The translations under genes and the position numbers were made by a program. This document shows, in pieces, positions 33,651 to 45,600 of a DNA stretch of 58,304 bases (within the stretch, counting starts at the first letter, position 1; each line of letters begins with the position of its first letter). A model generated the notes under the pieces. That model worked only from the letters and a program-made list of their open reading frames with translations. It was not told the origin of the DNA and did no database searches. Origin of the DNA: Fidelibacterota bacterium (GTDB lineage Bacteria > Fidelibacterota > UBA8477 > JABMPR01); contig JABMQQ010000099.1 of NCBI GenBank assembly GCA_013202495.1, positions 1-58,304 on the forward strand. The letters run 5' to 3'.

Positions 33651-35231
33651 TTAACCGAGTTTTACTTTTACACTTGATGGGTCCATCATCGAACCCATGA
33701 CATCAAGGTCATTGTTGGCAGCATGGTGGCGGAGAATGTGATAGATAAGTATTTCCTGACCAACCAGAGACAATTGTTCACTGATGTCATCAATGGATAA
33801 ATATTCATCACTTCCACTCAATAACTCAAGCAGGGAGTTTTTAATAGCAAGAACATTACTGGCGGCTTTTTTGCCAGCTTCCACCCCTGGTTGATGATAG
33901 GCATTAATATTGATCAGGGTGGCATAGAGACCGACAGCACGTTCATAGAGCGCTATAAGAGCGCCAATGCTACGTGGTGAGACATCAGGAATGGTAATGG
34001 TGATGGATTTACGATCGCTGCTGCTGAGAGCTGTCTGGGTACCTTTATAAAAGCCGAATAGATAATCACCACTACTGTTTTGTCCATCCACCAGGATGGA
34101 GGGGCCTTCTCGATCTGAAAGAACTTCGATAAAGGTAACGAAAAAATTGTTTAGCCCATCGCGTAGTTGCTGGACATAGGCATGCTGATCAGTTGACCCC
34201 TTGTTGCCGTATACAGCAAGACCCTGATTCACAATATTACCCTGAGTATCCAGGCGTTTTCCGAGGGATTCCATAATCAGCTGTTGCAGATATCTGCTGA
34301 AGAGGAGTAACCTGTCCTTATAAGGTAATACAACCATGTCTTTGCTGCCCTTTCCATCACCGAGGATGAACCAAGCTTGAGCCAGGAGGGCTGCTGGATT
34401 CTTAGAAATGTCTGTGGAACGAGTGACCTCGTCCATGGTGGCAGCCCCTGCTAAAAGGGCGTCAATATCTATACCTAGTAGTGCAGCAGGGAGGAGGCCT
34501 ACCGCAGACATCACTGAGGTCCGACCACCGACCCAATCCCACATGGGAAAAATGGATAACCAGTTGTCCTCGGAGGCGAGTTTATAGAGTTGGCTGTCCT
34601 GCCCAGTAATTGCTATGGCTTGTCTCCCAAAATCCAGCCCCTGATTTGTGAAGACATTCTGGGTTTCCAGCATACCATTGCGGGTTTCTGCAGTGCCCCC
34701 AGATTTTGAAATTACAATAACGAGAGTTTCAGATAAAACCCCTGACAAGCCTGAAAGCACACGGTCCATACCATCAGGGTCAGTATTGTCAAGGAAGTGG
34801 ATTCTCATAACCGTTTTGGGATCTAAGGCATCAGCAATGAATTGCGGACCTAGAGCAGATCCACCTATGCCTATTAATAAGATATTGGAAAAAGCCAGCC
34901 CCTGAGGATTGAGTAATTGACCCTGGTGCACAGTGGCAGCAAATGATTTAATGCTGTTTATTGTCTCTTCAATTTGCATGCGAATTTCAGTTGAAGGTGC
35001 CAGTGTGTGGTTTCTCAACCAATAGTGACCAACGGTTCGGTTTTCATCAGGATTAGCAATAGCACCATTTTCAAGATTTTGCATCTCATTCAAGGCTTGG
35101 CTTATAGCAGGCTCTAGATTGGTGATAGAAGTCTCGGTGAGATCGGCATCATTCAGATCCAGAAAGAAATTGAGGGTCATATTCGTATACAATTTATCAG
35201 AATAGCTTTTGAGTGTGGATGATGTAGGCAT
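33651..35231 (-). CDS. pgi: Glucose-6-phosphate isomerase
   Basis: The 526-residue enzyme interconverts glucose 6-phosphate and fructose 6-phosphate. Diagnostic motifs are LLIGIGGSALGPQF near 118, VIVISKSGGTAETRN near 170-184 and the SIS fold. The end with the catalytic Lys region is less clear to me. AGAGG precedes the ATG. The upstream side opens into the long AT-rich stretch, which should hold its promoter. Confidence 0.92.
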   Translation of the reverse strand: MPTSSTLKSYSDKLYTNMTLNFFLDLNDADLTETSITNLEPAISQALNEMQNLENGAIANPDENRTVGHYWLRNHTLAPSTEIRMQIEETINSIKSFAATVHQGQLLNPQGLAFSNILLIGIGGSALGPQFIADALDPKTVMRIHFLDNTDPDGMDRVLSGLSGVLSETLVIVISKSGGTAETRNGMLETQNVFTNQGLDFGRQAIAITGQDSQLYKLASEDNWLSIFPMWDWVGGRTSVMSAVGLLPAALLGIDIDALLAGAATMDEVTRSTDISKNPAALLAQAWFILGDGKGSKDMVVLPYKDRLLLFSRYLQQLIMESLGKRLDTQGNIVNQGLAVYGNKGSTDQHAYVQQLRDGLNNFFVTFIEVLSDREGPSILVDGQNSSGDYLFGFYKGTQTALSSSDRKSITITIPDVSPRSIGALIALYERAVGLYATLININAYHQPGVEAGKKAASNVLAIKNSLLELLSGSDEYLSIDDISEQLSLVGQEILIYHILRHHAANNDLDVMGSMMDPSSVKVKLG

Positions 35232-35326
35232 CAGGGTATCCTCTGTAAATGAAAATATTTAATACTTGTCCAATATATATGGAGTGGTTGAGAGTTGAAC
35301 AATAAACTTGGTTTCAGAAAAGAAAA

Positions 35327-35357
35327 CCCCCTAGAAGACAGGGAATCTTCAAGGGGG
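35327..35357 (-). terminator. Strong stem-loop with T-rich tail
   Basis: CCCCCT-a-GAAGA pairs with TCTTC-a-AGGGGG around a seven-base loop. On the minus strand it is followed by TTTTCTTTT, so it should end a minus-strand transcript that begins in the AT-rich region. The only candidate gene upstream of it is the 35-codon frame at 35410-35517. Confidence 0.7.
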
Positions 35358-35409
35358 CAAGTCAGTGGAGATTATCCGATGCGATAAAATCTGACTAGTT
35401 TACAGGAAG

Positions 35410-35517
35410 CTAGGTCAAAAACAGCTGTGGAATGTTGAAATAGATATGGAAAGAATTAGTTGATGTGCTCTGAAACTCATCACTCATTTGAACCTTTCCA
35501 ATATCTCTAATCATCAT
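35410..35517 (-). CDS. Possible 35-residue peptide
   Basis: GAGGAAAC stands directly before ATG ATG on the minus strand, and the frame reads MMIRDIGKVQMSDEF onward to a hydrophobic end (IPQLFLT). A strong stem-loop terminator lies 53 bases after the stop. RBS, frame and terminator together suggest a short transcript with a peptide or a small RNA. There is no family I recognise, so it could equally be a chance frame. Confidence 0.35.
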   Translation of the reverse strand: MMIRDIGKVQMSDEFQSTSTNSFHIYFNIPQLFLT

Positions 35518-36784
35518 GTTTCCTCAATGCTTTTGTAGCGTCATTATGTCAACTATACACTCAATAGGTATGCCAATACACATAAATTCAATATAACATA
35601 TTGTATTATATAGATATAAAGCAAGGTGGCGTCTGTGAAAGAAATTGAGTAAAATCAAGTTTCGATATAATGCGATATCATAATGATATAGTAACATCCA
35701 GACAAATAAACGATCATTTATTGAGTTATACATCCACATATTTTGTCCAGAAAAACGGGTGAAGAGTAGGCAACAAGGTTAAAGGTGACACGACCTTGGT
35801 GGTTGTATTTTTATCGTGAAAATAGAGCGGTGGTTAGAGTGCTAATTATTCATGTTTGATGTGGAAGGCGTTTCGTAGATGGCTTTTTATGCGAACAGCA
35901 AAAATTATAAATACAGATTCTACTATATATATAAAGGGCTTTCTGTAGAATTTGGGGATACCAATAGGAGGAAGAGACTGACAGTATGTACTTAACAATT
36001 ACTAACGGTAGCTACATAAAAGCACATATTACATTATGCACATAAATATGACAGGGGAAATTCGATTGACAAGTTTAATATTATTGCGAATATATAAAGT
36101 ATAATGGAATATGGTAAGCATGGAGATGCGCCGGTTGAGAATGATTACCAGGACTTCGACTAGCTGCGCGGAAGTACCCCTGCCGACATGAGAAAAATGA
36201 TGAATAATCGCAGATATCATCTCAATATGGTGCTGTATAACAGTTACATCAAATCAGAATTTTCACATTCAACTCAACGAGATTCCTCGCCGCATGAGAA
36301 TTTCTGACCAGCAAACTTTTTTTCTCAAAAAGTTAATATAAATGATAGAATAACTCACCAATATTATTGTGTAACGTTTGGTGTATTGCAACAAGATAAA
36401 TATGTTAGTAGCAAATATTATAATGAGCATCTTATAATGTGAGTTAAAATTGATGGGTCCGTATGCCTAATTTCACTTCGAATGACTCCAAAATAATTGG
36501 AAATAGTTATCGATATCTGGGTCATTTCAGTGTATAAAATATATCACATTAGATTATTATCGTGTTTAAAATCATCCCCAAATATCATCTCCACGAATGG
36601 ATTTAATCTCAATTATTGGTTCAGATCAATTTTCTAAACAGGCTATAATTGGTTGCTGAAAAAGAATGAATATTTAGTGAAGGATTTGATGAAATCCTTG
36701 CTCAGCACCAGCCAAAATGAGGCGAAATCTACTTGGTAAAAAAATAGCAATATTCCAGGTGATGTAATAAAAATATGCGAAATG

Positions 36785-36799
36785 TGACAGTATTTGTCA
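36785..36799. promoter_or_regulatory. Palindrome upstream of the surface-protein cluster
   Basis: TGACA-GTATT-TGTCA is a perfect inverted repeat, and a second TTGTGACA half lies 6 bases further. It sits 130-145 bases before the first ATG of the cluster, a sensible place for an operator. The shape is like that of Crp/Fnr-type sites, but the regulator is unknown. Confidence 0.35.
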
Positions 36800-36930
36800 A
36801 AAAATTGTGACACTCCATTCCACCATTCCAAATATCCTGCAATAAAAAACAATATAAAAGCATAATAAACAATGAGATAAGTGATGTGTTTTATGGTGGC
36901 ATGTCATTTGACTTATATAAGGAAGAGACT

Positions 36931-37242
36931 ATGAGAACGAAAAACGAAACATACAGCAGCCAAACAACGAGAGAGAGAACCTCTGTCTCCCCAAAAACGG
37001 ATTGGCTGAAATCATCCGAGACCGCAATTGCCGGAACGAATGCTGAGAACAGCAATCTGGCTGGAGCTTGGAAAAATAGAAAAACTTCGGTTCAGAATCA
37101 CACTGACCAGATGATTAAATCCATTTTGAATGTGACAATTCTCACATCAAAAATGGGTGATAAATCAGCTCAAAGAGCTTCAGGACAAAATGAAATGGAG
37201 CGCAACCTGGTGGGTAATCAAATCGAGTTGAAGGAGAGAAAA
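36931..37242 (+). other. In-frame upstream extension of the first DUF11 gene
   Basis: The frame of the next gene is open without a stop from ATG 36931, which has its own RBS (AGGAAGAG). GC content rises abruptly at this ATG and the codons look coding. The 104 residues are hydrophilic, rich in Thr, Ser, Asn and Lys, with no motif. It could be a real N-terminal extension or a separate leader. A signal peptide then follows internally, which argues against simple fusion. Confidence 0.45.
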
Positions 37243-37737
37243 ATGAAAGATGTGTTAGGCAATATTACAAAATACGCAATATCTGCTATTATGTCTCTTT
37301 CGGTGGTTATGGGCCAGGGCATTCCAAAGTTGGATATCCATATTGACGATCAAAAAGTCAACCTGACTGCAGCTGAAATGAAAGATGCTTCCCTGGTTAA
37401 TTACATCCCTGGAGACACAATCCGTTATGTCATTACCGCCTCAAATGTTGGTGATGGCCTGATGAAGAATCCTGAGATAGTGGATCCTGTTCCTGCTGGG
37501 GTGACATATGTCCCGAACACTGCTAGGGGTGCGGATACTGAGATCACCTACTCGATGAATCAGGGCAACACCTACATGGCATGGCCTCCATTTTATACAG
37601 TGAGAAATTCAAAGGGCATTCTGGTTAAGCGAGAAGCAACACCAGAAATGATCACCCATATCAAGTGGAACATTTCCAAAAATCTTGATCCTGGTGATGT
37701 GTCATCCATGGAATTCCTCGTGGTGGTGGACAAATGA
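37243..37737 (+). CDS. Exported DUF11-type single-repeat protein
   Basis: From ATG 37243 (AAGGAGAG at 37231-37238) the 164-residue product starts with a signal peptide (MKDVLGNITKYAISAIMSLS to VMGQG). The mature part is one DUF11-type domain: GDTIRYVITASNVGDGLM, then IVDPVPAGVTYVPNTA and the closing LDPGDVSSMEFLVVV. Such Ig-like modules form surface stalks. A longer product from 36931 is possible. The stop overlaps an ATG (ATGA at 37734) of the next gene's frame, so it is coupled to the next surface-protein gene. Confidence 0.75.
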   Translation: MKDVLGNITKYAISAIMSLSVVMGQGIPKLDIHIDDQKVNLTAAEMKDASLVNYIPGDTIRYVITASNVGDGLMKNPEIVDPVPAGVTYVPNTARGADTEITYSMNQGNTYMAWPPFYTVRNSKGILVKREATPEMITHIKWNISKNLDPGDVSSMEFLVVVDK

Positions 37738-37823
37738 ATATCAAAACTTTATTGAACGATGATTCCAGCATGGAATCCCAAAATATGATACACAAACAGA
37801 AGCTAACAAAAGGAGGGTTTAAA

Positions 37824-39596
37824 ATGAAACCTACACGCTTCTTAATCGTCGCAATAGTCCTGATGGGACTTGTTGCTACAACCAGTGCTGCCATAACAGA
37901 GGCTGGCACTGTAATCGAGAACCAGGCATTTGGTAATTACAATGATGCCAATGGAAATGCTATGACTGAAGTCTTTTCAGCCGTGGTCCAAACAACAGTG
38001 AGTCAAGTAGCTGGTGTAACTCTAGGTGGAAACCTGGCTAACCCAGTATCAGCAATGGACTCAACCCTGTATGCTGTGACTTTGACCAATAGTGGTAATG
38101 GTAAAGACACCTACACCATTGGAGCTACAGAGTCAGCAACTACTGGTGCATTTGATTTCTTCGTCTACCACGATGCTGATGGTAGTGGAACTATCAATGG
38201 CACCGAAGGTGATACTGAAATTACACTCACAGATTCAGTAACGTTCGGTGGTTTTTACGATCTGCTGATTAAGGTTGTAGATGTCACAGTTGGTGGCGCT
38301 GATCCTGGTGAACAGCATGTTGTCACTTTGACAGCTACGACGACCTTTGGCACAGATTCGACTGCCTCAGTTACTCTGACATCTACCATCCAGGCTGCAA
38401 CGGTTGCAGGTACAACAGAGATTACTGGTAATCCCGATCCTGCTCCAGGTGAAGCGATTACATACGAATCCTGTTTCACGAATGAAGGTACTTCGATTGC
38501 CTACAATCCAGTGTATACAACCGTGATGCCTAGCAACACAACTCTGGACACCACATCCGTTCGTATCGATGGTGGTAGCCCGGTAACTGTGAACACAAAT
38601 GGAACAGGTCTATACCAATATGACATCCCATCGCGCACATTGACGATGAATTTGGATTCTCTTGGTTTTACAACTGGTGTTGATGATGGAGTCTGTATCA
38701 GCTTTAATGCTGTTGTAGATGATCCATCGGCTGCAGGACTACCCATTGATTTTCCTGCTAACAACCCAGAGCTCACCTATGAAAACGCAGGTGGAGATCC
38801 CTATCCAGGTACAACCCCATCGGAAGGTACAAGCTTCCCACCAGGTGGTGTTGAAGTTGATCAGACCTTTGGTGTCTCTCTCGTTGGTGTCAATGCTCCA
38901 TATAATTATACCGGCGATCCTGGAGATACCTTGATCTATGACTTTACCGTGACCAACGATGGTAACGGTGATGATACTTTCACACTCTCTGATACATCAA
39001 GTTTCGTGACATGGGTATTTTATTTAGACGGCGATAACGATGGTGTCCTCTCAGTTACTGAAAAATCAGTTGGTGGTGTTATCACCGTAACTGGAACACT
39101 AACTGCTAATCAAACGGTTTACTATATAGCAATTGGTACCATCCCAGTTGGAACAGCTGATGGCGCGACTGATGCAAGTATCCTCATCGCTGCAACCTCA
39201 GTTGGTGCTGCAACAACAACATCCTCAACTGGATCTGCCTCAGCAACCTGTACTGCTCCTATCCTTACACTGGTTAAGAGTGTTTCACCAACAGGTGCCC
39301 AGCCTCCAGGTACTGAGCTGACATATACGATTATCGTTGCAAATAGTGGTACTGGTGTGGCAACAACTGTTGCCGTGTCAGATGCCATTCCTGCTAACAC
39401 AACATATGTTGCAGAAAGTATGACTGTAGATGCTGCAGGTGACGATGATGACAATGTTGTCGATGGCATAGAGACCGTAGATAATGCTTCCAAGGAAGCA
39501 AGTTCTGTTCTTTTTGACTTTGACACAATTCCTGCTGTCACTGCTGGAGATGATACAGACATGCACACCCTGACTTTCAAGGTAACCATAGACTAA
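37824..39596 (+). CDS. Exported DUF11-repeat protein
   Basis: The 590-residue product begins with a signal peptide (MKPTRFLIVAIVLMGLVATT to SAA). An N-terminal segment of the type AGTVIENQAFGNYNDANGN is followed by about four Ig-like/DUF11 modules; the last shows LVKSVSPTGAQPPGTELTYT, then VSDAIPANTTYV. Thr, Gly, Asp and Val dominate, as in extracellular stalk proteins. The frame is open from the ATG at 37734, but AAAGGAGGG at 37809-37817 and the signal fix the start at 37824. There is no membrane anchor or sorting tail, so it may polymerise or attach to another member of the cluster. Confidence 0.8.
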   Translation: MKPTRFLIVAIVLMGLVATTSAAITEAGTVIENQAFGNYNDANGNAMTEVFSAVVQTTVSQVAGVTLGGNLANPVSAMDSTLYAVTLTNSGNGKDTYTIGATESATTGAFDFFVYHDADGSGTINGTEGDTEITLTDSVTFGGFYDLLIKVVDVTVGGADPGEQHVVTLTATTTFGTDSTASVTLTSTIQAATVAGTTEITGNPDPAPGEAITYESCFTNEGTSIAYNPVYTTVMPSNTTLDTTSVRIDGGSPVTVNTNGTGLYQYDIPSRTLTMNLDSLGFTTGVDDGVCISFNAVVDDPSAAGLPIDFPANNPELTYENAGGDPYPGTTPSEGTSFPPGGVEVDQTFGVSLVGVNAPYNYTGDPGDTLIYDFTVTNDGNGDDTFTLSDTSSFVTWVFYLDGDNDGVLSVTEKSVGGVITVTGTLTANQTVYYIAIGTIPVGTADGATDASILIAATSVGAATTTSSTGSASATCTAPILTLVKSVSPTGAQPPGTELTYTIIVANSGTGVATTVAVSDAIPANTTYVAESMTVDAAGDDDDNVVDGIETVDNASKEASSVLFDFDTIPAVTAGDDTDMHTLTFKVTID

Positions 39597-39659
39597 GGTT
39601 ATCGAAGGTTAGCTAGTGATTATTAGGTTCAAAACCCTCCACACGAATTCCGTGAGCGG

Positions 39660-42600
39660 ATGATGAGACGATTACTCGCCTTAATCTCCCTCATGGGAGC
39701 CGTGGTTTTTGGTCAGGTTCCAGTTGGTACCGAGATCATAAATGTTGCCCAATCATCCCATCAGGATGGCAGTGGAACAACATTTGTGGGTTCTTCAAAT
39801 GAGGTCATCACGATCGTATCTGAAGGGTATCAACTGGCAATCTCCAAAACCGCTAGTGCAGCTGTTGTTGCACCAGGCGAGAGTTTGACCTATACAATCA
39901 CTGTTACAAATACGGGAAATATTTCCCCTGCACCATTTACCATCACAGACACACTGAGCTCCGGTCTTGATATTACATCAAGCACCCCTGAAGCCAGTGT
40001 ATCAAATCAAGTAGCAGTTTGGAACGTCGCCAGCATTGCTGGAGGCCAAACATTGGTATTTGAACTTGAAGTTCTGGTAGATGAGAACCTGTTGGCCGAT
40101 GAGGTTATATCGAATACAGCCTGGTTGGCCGTTTCTGATGGTTTTCTTCTAGCTAGTGAATCAGCTGATGTAAACATCGGTGCACATTCAGATCTATTGA
40201 TTACAAAAATGGTAGCTGAAGATGTATCCGCTATTGGAGATACAGTTCACTATAGCATTAATGTATACAATACTGGCAATATCCCATCAACTGAAACCGT
40301 CATCAATGATGTATTACCAGAGCATGTATCATTCGTAAGTGCATCCCATTCGGGTGTAATTGTGGATAGTACTGTGTCCTGGAATGTTGGTGAAATGATG
40401 TCGGGAGACTCTGTAAATGTCTCCCTCGACGTTATTGTTGATGCGACTATGCCAGCCAATGCAGACTTAACCAACCATGCATCAGTTGAGAACGCAGAGG
40501 GAGTTTCTAAAGAAGCTTCAGTTCATTCATTTGCAAATCCCTGGATTCAGACCATTAGTAAATGGGCTGCTGATCAGGAATATGCGTTTGGTGATACGGT
40601 AGAGTTTACGATTACTATCGATAATACTTCACCGGATCCTGTGCATGCCATCTCAGTGCATGATACACTACCAGAACCTCTGGAGTTTGTATCTGCATCT
40701 AATGGTGGCTCCTTTGAAAACGGCGCGGTTGACTGGACGCTTGGAACTCTGAATGCCGGAAATGTTATTACCCTGAATGTCGTTACAACAGTCGGATCCT
40801 TACTTGAGGCCCGACCCGAAATCACAAACAGAGCTTGGATTTCTACAGCCAATGCTGGAACCAGCTGGGGTGACCATGTTGTGTCGCTGGCAGCCTTCCC
40901 AGAATTGGTATTAGAGAAGCGATCATCTGCAACTGTCCAGGCAGGGGATTCACTGGTTTACACATTTATAATGCGTAATACTGGAAACTCAATGGCTCAT
41001 GACGTAGCCTTGATTGATACCCTACCCGCACATGTTTCCTTTGGCTCTACTTCTGGTGATTTTACTTATGATGAAGCTTCTCATAGCATTCTTTGGAATG
41101 TGAACGAGATTGCCTCAAGTGCCACTGACTCACTTGTTATGGTCACTTATGTTGACTATCCAGTTGTCGATGGTACTACGCTCGAAAACACTGCACATCT
41201 ATCTTGTGTTGAAGGAAGTGTGTCTCAATCTACATCTATCACTGAAATTCTCTCAGCTCCAGGATTGTTTCTGGATATGAGTGGAACCAGTACTGTAGTG
41301 GCAGGCGACACCCTTCAACTCAGACTTGATTATCGCAATTTGGGAACCGAGACAGCCACCGGTGTTGTTCTTACTGATACACTGGGAACTGATCTGGAAT
41401 ATCTCAATGCTTCACGTGAACACACTTACGATCCTGAAACTGGAATTATTACCTGGAATCTAGATGACCTGACTCCTGGTGATAATGGTGTCATAGACAT
41501 TACAGCCAAGGTTCCAGATGATTTTAGTGGAACTGCTGTAATTCCTGTTGGTGGTCTCCTTAGCTGTGATCAAGGTGCACAAAGTGTTGATATACACGTG
41601 GTAATTGTACGTGCTCCAATAATGGACATTGTACTCGTAGGTGATACCTCACTCATTGAAGCAGGTGAATTTATCACATATGATCTCTCTTTTGAGAATT
41701 ATGGTGATACGACAGCAGTTAACGTTGTCGTTGTAGACTCACTCCCTGCCGATGTAGACTTCCTGGGCGCCTCCAATGATGGTGTCTATGATTCTACCAG
41801 TCACTCTGTGACCTGGTATGTCGGTGATCTTGATCCAGTTGAACCTGCAGGCGTGGCTAAGAAATTTAGCGCTGCTTCTTCAAATGAATCAAGTCTTCTA
41901 GCTACAAGAAGTGAACCTGCAAACGAGTTTACCATTGATGTGAGAGTTATCTACCCACTACCCAATGGTATGGAATTACCGAACACTGCCTACATCTATG
42001 TAGACGGGGTATTACAAGCTACAGCTACCTGGTTAGCCATCGTACAGGCTGCTCCTGAATTTGTATTTACTAAAACAGCAGATTTAGAAGTCTTTCCTGG
42101 CGATACCATCAATTATCAAATCGATGTGGCCAACTGGGGAACCGATCATGCAAGCGGAGTCAGCATTCTGGATACACTCGATTCTCGAGTCACCTTCCTG
42201 GGTGCAACAGGAGACTATATCTATGATGTAGCCTCACATTCACTCCAATGGTTTATCGGACCGCTGAATGTTGAGCAAGCTGAAAGCTTCGAGATCACAA
42301 CAACTGTAGATGATATGTTGGGTCATGGTGAACAAGTTGGAAATCGCGCTTGGCTGGTTTCAAATGAATCAGACGCTATTCCCGCTGTGGCACTTACAAC
42401 CAACATACTTCCGCTCAGTATTGTTGTCGATGCACAGCCTAGAACAATTCTTGGAAATGGTGCCGCTACATCAACGTTGTCAGCTCATGTTTATTCCTTC
42501 CTGGGCAATCCTGTTCCAGACGGTGTAGACGTGAACTTCTATACTGACTTAGGAACAATTCCTGACTCAGTTGCAATCACTTCAACTGTTGATGGTGTGG

Positions 42601-45600
42601 CTTACAGTACATTGGTTGCTGATACAGTTACCTTTGAATCTGTTACGGCTACTCCTTATGGGAGAGCCATATTTGCACCAACCCAATGGGCTGATGACAC
42701 GACTCAAGTCACCTTCATCATCGGTGCCTTCGATGGAGCTATCTATAATTACGAAGGTCTTCCACAAGAAGATGTGAGAGTCGAATTACGATGTGTCGAT
42801 ACTGGTGCCTATGCAGGGCATGACAGCACCGATGCAAACGGGTATTACCTCATTCCTATCTATAAAGACGATCTTTATCAGATTATCTATACACTGATCG
42901 GGGATAATGGTGTTCCTTATGAGACAGTACAGGAAATTGAGATTAATACGCCAAGTGAAGGTAGCTTGGTCACCAATCTCAACTCTGTATCTGGATTTCT
43001 CTATGACGAGATTACAAACGAGATCATTGCCGAAGATAGTATCCTCGTTATCGTGAATGGTGAAGTCATTGATTCTACCAGTACGCTTCCAAAGACCTCT
43101 GATCATCATATGACTGATTCGACATACACGGATTCTACAGGTAAGTACTTCTTTACCAACCTCTTACCAGGTACCTATAGTCTGACAGTTGTTTACAATG
43201 GAATCAGTTCCTATAGTGATGGTGGTCTTGATGTGAATCTCACCACCCCAGGTCTGTATGTTGTAAATGCCAATGTTACTTTAAGAAGTTCACCCTTCTA
43301 TATTCTTAAAACGGTGGACAAACTTGAAGCAGCAGTTGGTGATACATTGCATTACAGGTTGGACTTTGGTACACAGGATATCACGTTCATCGATTCTGTA
43401 TTTGTAACTGATTACCTACCAAACGGACTTGAGCTCATTGCGAACACAGTCGTAACTGATGCGAACACGAGTTACGATGGTCTAGACCTCATTACCAATG
43501 AGATGAGCTTCAGTAGAAGCGATATCCAACTCGGGGACTCACTCCACATCGATTTCGATGCGAAGATCACAATTGATGCTGGTCTTGGATGGATTGAGAA
43601 TAAGGCGCTAGTCGCAAGTACGATCGATAGTACCTGGAGTGACAGAAATATAAATTCCAGAGCGAAGACGAAGATTATCTTCCCCTTCCTTAAAGTCACC
43701 AAACAGAGTAATCGTCGTGTTATTGAAATCGGCGATGTAGTTACGTATACTGTCAAAATGACCAATACCAGTGCAGATGACATTATTCATGATTTTGTGG
43801 TTGAAGATGTGCTGCCTTATGGTTTTAAATTCCGCAAGAATACCAGTTACCTGAATGGTTCAAAAATTGGTGATCCCAATCTCCAGGAAGCCGTCGGCAA
43901 ACGTCTGGCAATGACCTGGACAATTGGTGATACCTTACAACCAGGTGATACCTTCACGATGAAATACCGCATCATTGCTGGTATGAACAGCCGCGAAGGA
44001 ACCAACACAAATGAAGTTATGGCCAGGGCACACACCCTGCTTGGCTTCCCCGTGATTTCCAATCTTGCAACCGCCGATGTTGTTGTCAAACCTGGTCTGT
44101 TTAGCGATCGTGGTCTTATCATCGGTAAGGTCTATTATGACACCAACGCCAACGGAATTCATGATGAGAATGAAGAGACAGTGAAAGATGTCGAGCTCAT
44201 TATGGAAAATGGTGCTAGAATCATCACAGACGAATACGGAAAATACAGTGTTCCCGATGTTGAAGCTGGTATGCATGTCATCCGTGTCAACGAGCGTACA
44301 CTCCCAGCCCTGAGCGAGATTATCCTCGATTCTCCAGATTATCTTGGTGATACTCAGAGTAAAATGGTGCGTGTCGCTGCAGCAAGTATAGCCAAATCGA
44401 ATTTCGCCCTACGTGAAATTTCAGTACCCGGTAAACTTACTGGTACCGCCTTCTATGATGTGAATCGCAATGGTATTTTTGATCCAGATGAAGAAGTCCA
44501 ATCTGACCTCGTCATGGTCTTGAATGATTCAAAAGCCACCATGACCGATAGTCTTGGTAGATTCACCTTTAAGAAAGCAGCCCTGGGTGATTTGACCCTG
44601 CGTGTTGATGATAGCAGCCTGCCTTCATATGGTAGACTGTTCTCTATTGATTCGACTGTTGATTCTCTTGGATTGGCTGCAAATAGGTGGAATGCAACAC
44701 TCTATTCAGGCGATAGCATTAACATCAACATTCCATTAGAAAAACTGGAACTTTTCAGTGTCCTTAGCAAAGAGTCAACTCTGGAAATGAAAACAGAGAT
44801 GCTCACAGAAGAATTTAGACTCCTCGTGTACAAACCATGGAGCCTTCTGGTTAGAATCGGTTTTGTTTCTGGCTCAGCAACACTGCAGAGTGAAATTTTT
44901 AATGAACTCAGGAATATTGGCGATTTAATGAAATGGCAGACCCAGATCAATTTAGATATCAAGGGTCATACTGATCATCTCCCGGTTGCTCCTGGAAGTG
45001 GCTTTAGAGATAATCAGGAGCTTTCTGAATCCAGAGCATTAGCGATCAGAACTTACCTTGTTCAAACCATGGGTATCAGCGAATCACGTATCACTGCTGT
45101 GGGTATGGGTGCTTCCGAGCCTATGCAAGATGGCAATACTCCAGAAGGTCGCTCCCTGAATCGTCGCGTAGAAATGGTCTTCTTTAATGCTGCTGAAGAA
45201 GATTCTAAATTCAACCAACTCGAGTTCATGTATGATATCAATTACACAGGTGAAATACCTATTCGCAGCGTACGTTTCCACCAGGAATTACCTCCAGGAT
45301 TTATCTATAAGCCTGGTACTGCTATCCTTGATTCAACGCTTCTGGATCCCATTGTCAATTCTGAAGAGCGCGATATCTGGAGCTTCGGAGATTGGGATGC
45401 TAAGAAACATACAGAATTTGATGTAGCCATGAAGCCAGATGATTATGAATTAGTTCAGAATACTGGTGTGGTTGCTGCTCACCTTGAACTCATTGATGAA
45501 GATGGAAACCTGATTGTAACAGATACGCTTGAAACTCGCATTTCAACCCTGGTTGAAACGCTATCATTCAACATGATCCTCGAGGGTACACAGTTTGATG

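Larger units (their letters stand above)
35232..36930. other. 1.7-kb AT-rich, almost gene-free region
   Basis: This is the longest stretch in the window without a clear gene and is much more AT-rich than its neighbours. Frames of 60-72 codons on the minus strand have poor codon use and no RBS. A GC-richer island at about 36117-36190 stands out but I cannot name it. Other contents are a hairpin, a possible 35-codon gene and a 15-base palindrome, listed separately. It separates pgi (minus) from the surface-protein cluster (plus), so it must hold both promoters. Confidence 0.6.

Noticed and set aside
36117-36190. GC-rich island as a riboswitch or tRNA relic
   Set aside because: I could not fold it into a cloverleaf or match a known riboswitch core; it remains unexplained.
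36643-36852. 69-codon hydrophobic minus-strand frame in the AT-rich region
   Set aside because: Phe/Ile-rich composition follows from AT richness; no RBS, no neighbouring partner.
39122-39589. 155-codon open frame opposite the DUF11 gene
   Set aside because: Ser/Val/Ala-rich composition is the complement of the repeat-rich gene; no start signal.
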